A stretch of DNA of 64,000 nt from Odontocerum albicorne. Its lineage: Eukaryota; Arthropoda; Insecta; Trichoptera; Odontoceridae. The notes below the pieces were generated by a model. It searched no databases. It had not been told where the DNA came from and worked only from the letters and a program-made list of their open reading frames with translations. Below, piece by piece: positions 1-10,819 of this stretch (the stretch's first letter is position 1; the number at the start of each line of letters is the position of its first letter). A program made the translations under genes and the position numbers. The stretch is taken from positions 22,032,516 to 22,096,515 of the forward strand of contig OX463845.1 of assembly GCA_949825065.1 (NCBI GenBank). The letters run 5' to 3'.

Positions 1-430
1 AGTGTCACGTCATTCATTATCTCCCACCTGATGATGTCGTACTTTTTGGCTGCTCCATCTACTGTTTGTATATAGTGAGGCCTTTATTTACGCGAAGAGC
101 GCGTATATCGAGTATTTCGCGTACAAAGAATTTGCATTAAATAACGCATTCCAATAAAAGAAAAACATTTATTCCTTTGACAACAATCAATAGACTTAAC
201 TTAATATATACAAATAAGTATACATCACTTTTATTAAATTTGCAGATTTTTGCCACCGTGGTATTATATACTCGTAAGTTGAGAGATTCCAAAACGTTTG
301 TCAAAATCCGAATCAGATTTAACATAAGGAAGTACTCGTATGACCATGTGTCACCGTTTCGGAACTCACTTAAATATCTTAAAACCGGGCAGCGAAGCAA
401 ATATAGGCACCCACGTCCGAAATCAATTCT

Positions 431-527
431 GAAAAACATCCCCCCGAACTCCCCCTTAACTGTAAACGCCCCCCTTAAACGACCCCCGATCGTCACTCTG
501 AACGCTCCCCCGTACTCCACCCCGACA
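431..527. other. C-rich tract with five or more C-runs (G-rich on minus strand)
   Basis: The plus strand carries runs of five to six cytosines separated by 12-21 bases, in otherwise AT-rich DNA. The minus strand is correspondingly G-rich, so an intramolecular quadruplex with long loops is conceivable. The stretch lies within reading frames open on both strands, but neither frame has recognisable protein features. It could also be a decayed repeat. No function is claimed. Confidence 0.5.
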
Positions 528-551
528 CCGACACCTCAAACGGCAGACAGT

Positions 552-628
552 CCTATATATATACGAGTATATACAGCATTTTATAATCCCATATACCTAT
601 ATATATACGAGTATATACAGCATTTTAT
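552..628. repeat. 44-bp tandem duplication carrying TACGAGTA
   Basis: Two near-identical copies at 552-595 and 596-628. Each has a TA-rich stretch, then TACGAGTATATAC, then AGCATTTTAT. The 8-mer sits at 562 and 606. This is one of two places where the dispersed 8-mer is locally tandem; the other is at 13331. Confidence 0.85.
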
Positions 629-1861
629 ATTTCATTCACCATCATCTCGCCTTCATTATTTTTCACTCACACCCATTTAATATATTACCGTGTATGACAA
701 CGCAAATCCATAAATCTATGTACATTTGTATGTAATATTATTTATATGTCATCACATTTATATAAGTATTTAACGTTTTTTTATTTCTCATAATCATTCA
801 TAAAAAAAAAATCAAAAATCTATCCTTTCCCGTTTCCACAAAAGAACCAAATCACATAACAGTCAGAAATTATCCGATGAAGGAGTATGGCGTCCTACCA
901 TTGGACCGAGACTCCGAATTAGATATTCACCACTTGCCAGCGAAGCAACTTTCACATTCTGTCGACATTATTAACCCCAATTCTTTTTCATATCTTCGTG
1001 AAAAAATCTAGTTTTTCGAACTTTCAAGATTTATTCGATGTGCACTATCCTTATTTACATTTAAAATATTACATTACTCAGAATATCATTTTATTCTATT
1101 TTTTCTTCGTTTTTCTTTCGTCTTCGTGAACGTCTTTCGCATGCTTTAATTTCAAGTCGGTAATATAGCGTATTCCATTCCTGATTTTTCTTACCTCTCC
1201 AACATTTTTCCTTTGATTGATAATATTATTTTACTTTTATTATGTATATTATTATGTATATGTTCATAAATTTTGTATTGGCGAATAATCATTTAATTTT
1301 TTACGACAATGTAACTTCCTTTATTTACTTTTGTCTTGTTGGTTAGAAGATATTGCCACCTGGTTATAATCCTGCCAGATTGTTTTACAATGAAGTATTG
1401 AATAAATAAAACGAATTCCTTTCCTACAGTTCTACCAATAAAAATAGAGATAAGTAATTTATTTGCTTTTTTACTTAAATTTAAACGAATTTAGTTTTGC
1501 AAAATCTACCATTTATTAAAACAGTTTAATATACAATATGATATTCAAGATAAGTTTGTTGATTGGGAGAAATTGCTGGTTGATTGGAAGAAATGTACTA
1601 CGAGTATGTTTAGCAATGTCCATACAATAATGAAAATAAATAAATATTTGTTTGCACACTGTGAAAAGTTTTCAGGAAAACTAGAACCCAATCATTTGCG
1701 TGATTAAATTGTAACATATAGAGCTAGTTCCGAAATCATAAGTATAAACAATTGAATAAAATCCTCTTAAAAATTGAATAAAATTATTTTGCGATAAATA
1801 TTTATCAGGTATCTTGAGGAGGATGGGGATTAGAACACTTTTAACACCAATTTTAAACTTG
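629..1861. other. AT-rich stretch, no gene seen
   Basis: No reading frame with protein-like features, no RNA gene and no recognised element. One TACGAGTA lies at 1599. A short stretch near 1070-1115 resembles 16075-16125 (shared CATTACTCAGAATA and TTTTTCTTCGTT), so a low-copy repeat may be hidden here. Confidence 0.5.
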
Positions 1862-2075
1862 TCTAGATACTTAGATTTCAGTTCCTGTTTTCAAAGCCGG
1901 GAGTTGCGGGTTCGATTTCCGTTAAAACCCAGCTTATTTTAAAAAGGATTATACAGTCTGGTTTTCACTTAAGGTCTTTTTAACATGATTCTGGTTGCTT
2001 GATAGAGATTGCCACATTGAGACAAGTTCGCCAAGCTGTATTTTATACGATAGCGCAATACAATAACATTGATTC
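1862..2075 (+). repeat. tRNA-derived SINE, family S1, degraded copy
   Basis: An internal polymerase III B-box-like sequence, GGGTTCGATTTCC, lies at about 1908. It is followed by the S1 body: AAAACCCAG, a T/A-rich link, CAGTCTGGTTTTCACTTAAGG, a GATTGCCACA motif and a final ...GCAATACA. The same order recurs in at least twelve other places in this window, in both orientations, which defines the family. The 5' part with the A box is poorly preserved. S1 is named here for convenience. SINEs have no protein and are expected to be copied by a non-LTR reverse transcriptase. Confidence 0.75.
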
Positions 2076-2079
2076 TGGA

Positions 2080-2720
2080 CTAGATATTGTATATACTCGC
2101 ACAAATAAAACAAAATTCAAAAAAACTGACTTAAAAAACAAAGCCTGACTAATCTGCATGTTAAGTATGGAGGCATAATTTAGGGTTGATCCTAAAGAAG
2201 TCGAACAATTCTGTGCTGTGAATACTTGGCCAGCACCCTTAGAAAACCTACCAATATTAACATGAAAATTGTAATAATTCGTTAAAAAATTGCATGCTTA
2301 TGTTATATTATATTATTATACAATATATTGAATTCCCTTAACCATATCGTTTAAATGGGGACTAAATGTACCTATTGTACATAATTATATGTGGGTATTT
2401 TGTTAATTGACTTCACCTTGCATGAGAGCGGTAATGGGTGTCGAAAAAATGTTGAAATATATATATTATCTTACTTAATTAAATTAATTTTCATTAATAT
2501 TCTCCGAAACAAACAAAAATGTCTTCTTTAAACTTGGTGTTTGGCCACTTTCAAGATAATTTGGCGGTCAACGTTCCATATATTATCGAAATACGAATGT
2601 TTTCAAGTTGGCTTCAGGTGCAAAGTACATTTCAAATAAAAAAACCATTTAATAATAAATAATAGCATTGAGTAGGAAGACAATAAGTTCGCAGTGTTTT
2701 GTCGGTGGTTGAGATAAAAA
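2080..2720. other. AT-rich stretch, no gene seen
   Basis: No coding signal or recognised repeat apart from low-complexity A/T runs. Confidence 0.5.
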
Positions 2721-2724
2721 AGAA

Positions 2725-2935
2725 TAAAAAATATTAAAACAACATCTTACATACAAACATACCATCACACCATTTTTGTTGGAGTAGGCAGAGAGGACAG
2801 ATCCCCAGACTTTCCTATCTCGCCACACTTCCTTAGCCTTTGCCACATCCATACACCTTCTCACATGTCTTTTGCGATTTCTCTGACTTTCTAGGTTTCC
2901 TTCTTTCAGAATATCATTCACTTGATGTTACGAAT
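2725..2935 (-). pseudogene. RTE-type retrotransposon, family C, 3' end (5'-truncated)
   Basis: Read on the minus strand, this gives the extreme C-terminus of a non-LTR reverse transcriptase ORF: an ILKEGN segment, RNRKRHVRRCMDV, AKAKEVWRDRK, then SVLSAYSN. The same order (arginine-rich stretch, CMDVxxAKxVC, W(R/K)SVLSAYP) recurs in about a dozen copies here. Copies begin at different 5' points but share the 3' end, as expected of target-primed reverse transcription. The coding part ends near 2725 and AT-rich DNA follows. The assignment to an RTE-like lineage rests on recognising this C-terminal pattern and was not computed. Confidence 0.7.
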
Positions 2936-2939
2936 TAAG

Positions 2940-5050
2940 TATTTTCTTTATTTTATAGAAAAGTATGTGTACAAAGCATGAAGTAGATTACCAGTATTTT
3001 TTAAACATATAAGCTTGTTCCCAATAGGGCTAAAATCTTTTTTGATGCGTAAGCTTCTAACTGCCTTATTTTTAGAAAATTTCACATTATGTAATAAAAT
3101 GTAGTGTCAACTTAAATTACATAGCGCCATTACGCAGTGAAAAGCCACCTTAAAGGCACCAATATGATCGTGTTAAATTAAAATGAGCTCTGATTTAAGA
3201 AAAAAATAGTGCAAGTGAGAGTCTGTTTCATACTGAGAGAACAGTAATGCAGAAAGATATCTCAACTTAAGCAGGCTTGCAAGTATAAAAATAATCGACA
3301 AGAAAATTTAGAGATTTTTCAAGTTTTATCGAAGCGTAAGAATATTTAAAGAAAAAATACGACGAAATAATTACAATAATACTAATAATCAATATTGTAT
3401 TACCCGTGGTAGAAATTTGTATATACTGTTTCTAGAACTTTCTTTATTCAACATTTATCTGATCAGGTGTAAATAAATTAAATCAATAACTCACCATCAT
3501 TGCGTACCTTCGTCAATATGCCAATTGATATTTACCATCGGAAAAGGGATTATTTCTGATCATAAAGGTATAAAGTTTGCTTTAGAACTCTGCAACTGTG
3601 GGTTTAAGGCACTAAGATGAACGTGTTGCTCTAACTCGGGAAAATATTATGTTACAAATTAAACATATGTAATTTAAGTGTAAGGATAGGAAGGTAGTGA
3701 CCGCGGTCATTAGATTAGGTACTTCTCCGCATCTGCATATGTTTAGAAAAATATATTTGGCAAGAAAACCGCAGAAAACTTACTATGGGAAGACGAACTA
3801 CTAAGAAACCTTTGTAGATTTTTCGATATTCGATTATGTTTTGAAGAGAGAAGTTCGATTATCTTTTGAAGAAAAAAGGGACAATTTTTTTATCAATTTA
3901 CGGATTTCTAAAATGTATCTATTACTTTGTATATATGGGAAATTTGGAGGGCTTACTGCTATACAGCATTTTTTTCAACCTACGAGGTTATCTTGGAAAC
4001 GTTTAGTTGTTTTTATCCATGACATATTTTACTAAGAGTTTTTTGTTTAAATTCAGGTGAAATAAAATAAATAACCGATCATTATTCTCAATAAAGATAG
4101 GAAAGGAATTCGTTCAAGGATATGGAAAATAATGAATTTTCTCAGTATTGTAACATTTCACGATTCTCAGTAGAACGTGAATAAGGAGTGTACACATCTT
4201 GGAAGTTCGTTCCACAAACTTACGTTATTTGTTCACATTTTTATACAATTTATTTATTTAAATTGCCAAAAAACTGTGACACAGTTTGGAAAATCAAACA
4301 TCAAATCTGTCCCAATTCAACGTAAAAAATGTATAAGTTCAAAATATTTTAGACGAAGACATTGTTTTGAGACAGTTTTTAAAGGTTTTCCACTAAGTTT
4401 TTTAAATATGAAATTTCTTTAGGATAGTTGATTATATTTTTGTGACCGTTGCAAAGAGTGAGAAAGATTCACGCTAGACCACACGAGCTTAAGAATGATG
4501 AAGTAGTTAAGTTGACAGCAAAACTTGTAATGTCTCTTCGTACACATTTAACCAGCTGAGAGATCTAAAATAGAGAGGAGATTAATTGGAAATGATGTGT
4601 CGGAGTAACACACTCGATTAACGTTCCTGTCAAGGAAGAGGCTAAACGATAAACTGGGAGCAATTGAAAATCTTTCTTATTCAGGTCTAGCGTGTTTGAA
4701 AGTAAAAATAAGATTATGAATTATAAATTCTCTGAGACGAATTGCCAAGAAACAAATACTCGTATTATTTAACTTTGTATTTAACTGACAATTTAGATAA
4801 ACAAAATGACCGAACTGGCATATATCTCACAAGGCATCATTGTTCTGTACTTACAGAAAACAAATCGGTTTTTATTTTACTAGGGGCCTTGAAAGTAGTA
4901 CGAGTACTCAAAAAGTTTTTTCCTCACTCATCCAATGGTTATTTAAAATTTTTGAGGGTTCATATGTAACGAATTATAGGGGAAAAAATGGTTTGTATTA
5001 ATATCCATAGCTTCTTTCATTCATACCCTTCAACTAATATACATTCATCA
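2940..5050. other. AT-rich stretch, no gene seen
   Basis: Short open frames near 3841-4035, 4177-4422 and 4742-4969 have low-complexity, AT-driven composition, no domains and no splice-site support. TACGAGTA or TACTCGTA occurs at 4757 and 4899. Nothing else is supported. Confidence 0.5.
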
Positions 5051-5054
5051 TACG

Positions 5055-5895
5055 GACATGTTGAAGAGCGTAGCTGAGAGCCAATTTTGTTTTCGGTTCC
5101 AGTAATCGGACCTTCGGGTTAAGAATCACAGGAATAAGAAAGAGGTATCATAAGTAACTCAAAGTTCGCTATCGTATGTGTTTGAAACATTTCTACACGT
5201 GGATAGGGAACAGTATTTATACACATCAAGCGTGTGTTACCTGACGAACTATTGTTATTAGACGAATTATTTAACTAGACTGAGAGTGTTTTTTACTCTT
5301 TTTTTGGTTGCTATCGGAAACCACACCCAAAACCAACGTGCTACCAACTACGAGTATTATTCAAATATTCCAAATGCCACAAAGTGCGAGTGATTTAGTA
5401 TTCTTCAATGTTTTGTAAATTGCATCACAATTTTTTTATAACTTACAAAGACAAATAAATAAAGATATCAACTTTCAGGGTGTAAAGAGTAGAAAAGAAT
5501 ACATACGCTACTCGAGTTTCTGTTTGCAGTCTATTGCCTTAGGTAGCCTAAAAATGCATTTTATATTAATTTGTATTGTACTCAACATATCTGAATTGTC
5601 GGTCGAGACATATTGAAAAGCGTGGTCGAGAGACAATATTGTCCCGTTAATCTAGCATTCTGGTCTAGTAACAATACTCACAAGCGCCGTTCGATGGCGA
5701 ACTGTGAGTTCCGTGCCAACTCCAGAGGTTCTAAACCTAAAGGATCGCTTACTGGGATCGAAGACAATATTGTATCTTGACTACACTTTTCAATATGTTC
5801 GATACACTTATCGGATATATTGAAGGATATTATACGAAATAATCGAGCTTTCGGGGAGTTGACAAGAAATTCGTAATTCGCCATCGCACGAACTG
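5055..5895. repeat. inverted-repeat cluster (possible fold-back element)
   Basis: A segment at about 5599-5643 (GACATATTGAAAAGCGTGG...ACAATATTGT) matches the reverse complement of about 5762-5806 over about 45 bases with few mismatches, giving a hairpin with a loop of about 120 bases. A third, direct copy lies near 5055-5095 (GACATGTTGAAGAGCGTAG). A second inverted pair is GTTCGATGGCGAA near 5693 with TTCGCCATCGCACGAAC near 5877. A frame open on the minus strand (5678-5920) simply runs through the hairpin. Decayed fold-back or long-TIR DNA element is the best guess. No protein is recognised. Confidence 0.65.
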
Positions 5896-6539
5896 GCCAA
5901 CATCTCTTGACAATCAACACAGGATCATTTGCGTGACTATTAAAACACTAAAGAATCATTATTTATCTCAAAATGCTCCTCGTCATTATTTTCATTGTCT
6001 ACGTTTGAGACACAGCCATTGGTATAGATAATAATTATGAAACAAAAGGTGATTGATTGCAAGAAATTATTTTAAAACAATAAATTCGCCAGATATATTT
6101 ACATGCAAGTGTTAAAATTAAACAGGGTATGAACTGAAATACATCTGATATCCTCGTGGCCGGGCTCGCCCTATCGATGTGTATTTATATATGTACGTGT
6201 ACGAGTATATACTAACATATGTTGCTATTAATAACTTATATTTATTTATTTAAATAAATAAATATTAGATCCCAATCCGTATGGATTACAAGTTGTCTAC
6301 AAAGGACCTCTTAGCCAAAAATCCAAGAATTGTCTTAATACGAAGATAATTTCTAGTTATTAGCATTAGAAATTATAGTAACCTTGCAGGAACAATATTG
6401 AACTCCAATATTATCGTACATTTGTATAATATAGAAAACATTAGAACGACTAGTTCATGAGTCACAGTAGCCTGAAGCAGGCCTAGTCAACCCAGGAACC
6501 TGGGTTTGTCTCTTTACGATCACAAATTTGAGTGATTAA

Positions 6540-6795
6540 CGTTTAAGGAATGGTGAGGATCGGCCTACGGGGAAGCATGTGCGGTATGATAGCAAAACGT
6601 GCTCTCGGTACTCGCTCGGTATGATTAAATTATTGGTCTAGTATTTAAAATTACAGGCGGGTCATTGTCATTATTCGGTCGTTTGCCCGGGCAAATTAAA
6701 TTTCGCGCATTAGCACCTGCTCCCACTCGTATACGGCGGAGGCCTCTTTTTTCGCGGATTTCGGTTTAACGGCAAATTACGTAGGTTTTAAATTT
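6540..6795. other. GC-richer unique block, possible regulatory or exonic DNA
   Basis: The stretch is clearly GC-richer than its surroundings and has several CpGs (GTTTGCCCGGGCAAA, a near-palindrome at about 6682; TACGGCGGAGGCC; TTTCGCGGATTTCGG). It does not resemble the repeat families found elsewhere in the window. No convincing open frame or splice pair was found. Candidate conserved non-coding element, by inference only. Confidence 0.3.
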
Positions 6796-6950
6796 TTAAA
6801 TTTTCGTGTTAATGGCATTAAGAATACAATGTAAGCAACAAATCAGTTGGGCTGCATTGTTGTTTTCACGAATCAAGTCTCCCGTGGAGAATGTCACAGG
6901 ACAGCTTGAATTAGTATTGTATAAATTACTTCTCGTTCCACATCTTGACC

Positions 6951-7165
6951 TCTGTGACCTAATTTGTAAGGCGCCTATCTTTCATCCTGGAGGTTGCGGG
7001 TTCGATTATCTTGTTACCTTGATTTTTTTTAAAGGGTCCCGGTTTGGTTTTTACATAAGACTTGTTTAAAACCTTTCTGGATATTTGGAAGAGATGACCA
7101 CATGGTGATAAACCCTCCAAGTTGTACTGTTCACAACGAAAGTGTAATACAGTACAGTGTGATAT
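6951..7165 (+). repeat. tRNA-derived SINE, family S1, near full length
   Basis: The head resembles a tRNA: an A-box-like TGACCTAATTTGTAAGGCGCC near 6954 and a B-box-like GCGGGTTCGATTA near 6995. The body follows: GGTCCCGGTTTGGTTTTTAC, then a TTTCTGG..TGGAAGAGAT motif, a CCACATGGTGATAAA motif and ...CACAACGAAAGTGTAATA as the 3' end. It is one of the most complete plus-strand copies, with those at 15553 and 17855. Confidence 0.8.
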
Positions 7166-7429
7166 CTTTGTGAAAAGGTTAAACTAGATCAACTCAGCTT
7201 AAGCGTATTGAAAGGAGAAAGATTTTAAGATTATCTGTAATTTTAAATAACAATCATAAAAATATAGATATTGAGATATCTTTTAAAAAACTTGTTCAAG
7301 ATAAAATAGCTTTTATCGATCACGAATTATTTGAGAAATTTCCTTTCGTGATAATTAATATAAGCTCGATTATGATCAATTTGGATAACACTTAATTTTA
7401 TAATATTTTTAATCTGTCAATAATATAGT

Positions 7430-7520
7430 AGTAGGTTCGAATCGAGAGTTGGAACGCCTTCGAGGAGATACTGTTCTCAAAATGGCGCTGTATAAATAGT
7501 CATTTTATTATTCTTACTAT
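7430..7520 (+). repeat. SINE-like repeat, family S3 (GCGCTATATAAAT..TTTATTATT tail)
   Basis: A B-box-like AGGTTCGAATCGAG at about 7433 is followed by CTGTTCTCAAAATGGCGCTGTATAAATAGTC and a TTTATTATTCTTA tail. Related 3' ends lie at 45545, 47860 and 60585, all ending in an A/T-triplet tail. This shared 3' end defines the small family called S3 here. Confidence 0.6.
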
Positions 7521-7524
7521 AATT

Positions 7525-8210
7525 ACTTTTACGTATTTCATAGCCAAAAAGTGATCTACAAATGATGCGCACATTTATAGATCAGTTTTTGTTTGTATAA
7601 TGTGTGATTTATAATTATAATAAAAATAGTAAAATAACAATCACATGTGTAGATCAGTACATGTATTCCGATAAAATATCAAAAAGTAGTAGGTACAGAC
7701 ATACCACCTACATCACATATAATATAAATTTGTTGAGATAGGTCAAGGCTCAGGTAATCAAAGTGCCTAATATACAAAAAGAAAGAAAAAAAATACTCTA
7801 AGAAAATAATAAAAATGTCCATACGTATAATTAAAACTTTAACATATTGATATGTTACTACTTTATGCACAAATGATATACGAGTATGCATATTCATTAT
7901 AATTGAAATAAAATAGAATATGACAATAAAATAACAGATCTAAATCTTACACCTTCTATAAAATCTTCTCACGCAGTGTCTTCCTTACTCATTTCATACG
8001 TCGTATCTTTTTTGGCCGAAATACATTTTGCTTCTTTTATTCCGGAAATAATTTTTACCTTTTTTCTATTACATGTCCTACATACAACTTGTGATGCAAT
8101 GGTGTCTTGCGAATACTATTTTTTATATTTGTTTTATGATTTATCTATCCCAATGCGATTTGAAAGTTTTGAAATGTAATAACATATACTCATACGAGAG
8201 AAAATATTGA
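7525..8210. other. AT-rich stretch, no gene seen
   Basis: A short imperfect inverted pair (GATCTACAAATGATG near 7553, CATGTGTAGATC near 7643) is visible, with one TACGAGTA at 7879. A frame open at 7976-8179 has no recognisable features. No gene is supported. Confidence 0.45.
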
Positions 8211-8214
8211 AACA

Positions 8215-8300
8215 AAACCAGCCTGGAACCTGGATCTATCCGGAGGCACTAGAATGCTTGGGAAGAACATTTACCATTAGACCATTGACATGGACAAAGG
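8215..8300 (-). repeat. tRNA-like head of an unclassified SINE
   Basis: Read on the minus strand, an A-box-like TGGTCTAATGGTAAATG and a later ATCCAGGTTCC are spaced as in a tRNA gene. The arms do not fold into a canonical cloverleaf and the acceptor stem is absent, so this is not a functional tRNA. It abuts a retrotransposon remnant at 8360. Confidence 0.4.
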
Positions 8301-8359
8301 GAAAAAACGAGGATTTTGGTGAATGCATTCATCGTTTCTCGACTTATACCAGTCTATGT

Positions 8360-8610
8360 TAATTTGCCTAAGATACAGCTCGATAGGCTACCAAGAGTCT
8401 TTGATGCAGCAGATCGATTAATATTTATTTGATGTCGGTAGATTTTGTCCCAGAACTTCACTATAGAAGGAGCTTCAAGCTGTGTTTCATGGTATGTAAA
8501 GCCTTAAATGGTCTGATGTTGTATTACATGATGAAATGATTAGTTCCAGAAATATCCTCTGTGAGGGATAGAACGCTGACTTCGTTTACGTCTCAAGAGT
8601 AAAAATTGCC
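8360..8610 (+). pseudogene. CR1/Jockey-like reverse transcriptase C-terminus remnant
   Basis: The plus-strand translation first gives LDRLPRVFDAADRLI, matching the LQRVQNAAARLI motif near the end of CR1/L2-type reverse transcriptases. Next comes FKLCFMVCKALNGLM, matching their YKxxLLVYKALNGxxP motif. VRDRTLTSFTSQ then matches the terminal RSLRSS segment. In-frame stops and small indels show it is dead. The same C-terminal landmarks recur at 32742-33002. Only the last part of the ORF survives. Confidence 0.65.
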
Positions 8611-8805
8611 TTTTTAAAGCAAAAAGAGAAAACATACTCAAGAGTGGCTGACACGGAATATATAGTACTTTCTCTAGAATGTTGGAAGATTGATAATAAA
8701 TCATTCAAGACATTTCTTATCTTGACACATTTTGAAGTGACTTAACATAAGTCACTTAATGGTGTTAAGTAAATCAATCGATAAGAGTTAGCAAGTCTAT
8801 AGCTC

Positions 8806-8992
8806 AAATTCATAGTCCGGTCTAAATGGACCTCGTAGGCTCCAAAATTCAAAGTGGAGTAATTAAACCACGTGACTCCATTATTTAAGAAAATTATGTG
8901 AAATTAAATTTCACCTTCGACACTTATTTATTTAGTAAAAAAGGTTAATATTAAGTATTTAGTGTTAAGGTCGAACTATGAGTTCGGGCATA
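8806..8992. mobile_element. MITE, family M1, copy 1
   Basis: The left end (CAAATTCATAGTCCGG, near 8810) is the approximate reverse complement of the right end (GGTCGAACTATGAGTTCGG, near 8970). An internal GGCTCCAAAATTCAAAGTGGAGTAAT...GACTCCATTATTTAAG matches the copy at 46141-46395. Two copies sharing terminal inverted repeats and interior, with no ORF, indicate a non-autonomous DNA transposon. The superfamily is undetermined because no unambiguous target duplication is visible. Confidence 0.65.
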
Positions 8993-8994
8993 TC

Positions 8995-9630
8995 TCTTCA
9001 TTCATTGTTTATTTAAGAATCGAAACAAAAAGTAATCGAAATACTTCAGATTCGTTAAGCACGTTATTTTAAATGAAGGCTTCTCGCGCTATGGGGGAGG
9101 GTTACTTAATTCTGGCCAGTGTTGTTCCGACGGAACTAACCGATCCAGGAGGCGCAAGGCGCGGTTCGCGGTCCACAGATTCGGGCAATTGTTAGCCCAA
9201 TGATACAAACTAAATCCATTCATCATAACATATTTCGTTTTATTAACCATTAGAATTCACATTATATATATTCGGCTCTAGCTCTCGTCTAAACTTCGAG
9301 TAATAAATTTTATTAAAATGTTTTATAGCACATTTTTTCAATTCCAGATTTTCATAGTTTTATCAGACAGGATATAAAATGGATTGTATCGTATGATGAT
9401 CATTACAGTAAGAGTATTTTTTAATTCGAATAACACAGCTATTAGCTGCAATAACAATGATAAAATGACAATTTATATAGCGCAGTTAAGAGACATACTC
9501 TTCATGGGCGCTTCGAACCCACTATTATTAACAAATTATAAATATTACAAAAAAATCTAAAACCTTGGTAGATCCTACAATATGTGATAGCAACACATTC
9601 GGCTTTAGGTGGAGCGTAGTGTATGTGTGT
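8995..9630. other. mostly AT-rich; GC-rich island at about 9080-9200
   Basis: The island (GACGGAACTAACCGATCC, AGGCGCAAGGCGCGG) stands out in composition. I found no S1-S4 match, no long frame and no clear splice pair. It may be a SINE head or a piece of an unrecognised element. The rest is AT-rich without features. Confidence 0.35.
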
Positions 9631-9636
9631 AGTGTT

Positions 9637-9750
9637 TATATTTTTTTAAAGAATAGATATGACCGAAGTCATGGGTATCCTTATACCCTCGAACACTAGG
9701 CGGAAAAAGTGCCCGAGCTGTTCGAGGGGAGTAGCACAGCGTCTAATGTA
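9637..9750 (-). repeat. SINE-like repeat, family S4, truncated copy
   Basis: GAATAGATATGACCGAAGTCAT and the following GGTATCCTTATACCCTCGAA to GAGGGGAGTAGCACAGCG match the reverse complement of 54420-54525. There the repeat has a tRNA-like head with a B box. The copy here lacks that head. Its A-rich 3' end appears as the T-run at 9640 on the plus strand. Confidence 0.65.
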
Positions 9751-10014
9751 TTAATGCGCGGGCATGCACCACAATGAATTTGTAATTATTGTTCTTTGTT
9801 ATTATAACTACTGTTTTTTTGCATCTACATGTTAGTTTAAGAAAAAAAAATTGTATTTTTGCCAATAAATTTAAGTATTCGTATTAATTTGTCATATATG
9901 CATTTGTTTCTAAAAGGCACTGTTGTGTCATAAATAAAATAAATAAATACAAATAAATAAATGTTCATATTTGTGTTTTAATACGTTTAACGCCTTTGAA
10001 TGTAATAGAAAAAA

Positions 10015-10215
10015 ACTGGGATGGCGTAATTGGATAGGACATACAATTACGCCATTTGCCTATTGCGGTAGGCAAAGAGGACAGATCACCAAACTTTCAC
10101 ATCACGACATACTTTATTCCACTCATCCACATCCATACATCTTTTTGAAGAGCTCCTTCTGTTTCTCTTACTCCTTACCTTTATCATTTTATTCACTTAG
10201 TCTAATCACACTGGT
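10015..10215 (-). pseudogene. RTE-type retrotransposon, family C, 3' end
   Basis: The minus strand shows the family's terminal coding pattern: a segment encoding RSKRNRR, a CMDVDE-like stretch, then TCTGTCCTCTTTGCCTACCGCAA (SVLFAYR) and GGCGTAATTGTATG just before the 3' end. Stops interrupt it. It has the same organisation as 2725-2935. Confidence 0.6.
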
Positions 10216-10219
10216 GTGA

Positions 10220-10535
10220 CAGTTATAATGACTAGTAGCAAAGTTTTAACAATTCGTAGTTCTGTTACAATATCAAAAATAAAGTTTTCAAAGTATTTTA
10301 ATTTATGATTAATTTCCTTCACGTTCATTCAACGCAAGGGGAGGATTTAACATATATTATTAAAAAAATATGTTCTAACTTACACATCAGAGACTTGAAC
10401 AATTAAAATACGTAAGGAAAGGGTTTTCGATAATTTTGTGACAAAGATTCTCCGCCCAATATATATTCCAAAAAGACAGAGGTATAATGTAGATCTTCAT
10501 GCTGTATAGCATAGCTAGCGTAACAAAAGCTATAA
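10220..10535. other. AT-rich stretch, no gene seen
   Basis: No supported feature. The last 60 bases may be the degraded 5' side of the following reverse transcriptase remnant. Confidence 0.4.
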
Positions 10536-10539
10536 AAGT

Positions 10540-10735
10540 GTTAGACTGCGCTGGCTTGGGCACTTATAGCGCATGCAGGACACTGATCCCGCAAGGAAAG
10601 CTTTGCTCAGTGATCCAATGAGGCGTAGGACAGTGGGGAGACCAAAGTTGAGATGGTTGAATTGTGTGATAGAGAACTGCCACACACTGGGTTTAATCAA
10701 TTGGAGGTCATGTAGGTTGTTAGTGAAAAAAGAAA
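10540..10735 (+). pseudogene. non-LTR retrotransposon ORF C-terminus remnant
   Basis: The plus translation reads LRWLGHL(stop)RMQDTDPARKALL, then RRRTVGRPKLRWLNCV, then LGLINWRS. This is the typical end of RTE-like endonuclease/reverse transcriptase ORFs (RLRWLGHVxRM...GRPKxRW...). One in-frame stop follows LGHL. An S1 SINE head lies directly behind it, at 10745. Confidence 0.7.
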
Positions 10736-10744
10736 CCATTTCTG

Positions 10745-10818
10745 TAGTGTGCAACGGGAATTAAACCCGCACTCCCAAGATTGGAAGATAGGTGTCTTAC
10801 CTGAAAGGTTACTATCTA
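10745..10818 (-). repeat. tRNA-derived SINE, family S1, head only
   Basis: The minus strand gives TTTCAGGTAAGACACC (A-box region) and GCGGGTTTAATTCCCG (B box), in tRNA-like spacing and matching the S1 heads at 15553 and 54170. The body is missing. Confidence 0.6.
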
Positions 10819-10819
10819 G

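Noticed and set aside
177..680. 167-codon frame on plus and a 127-codon frame on minus
   Set aside because: Composition follows the C-runs and AT repeats. No domain, and the plus frame crosses a tandem duplication.
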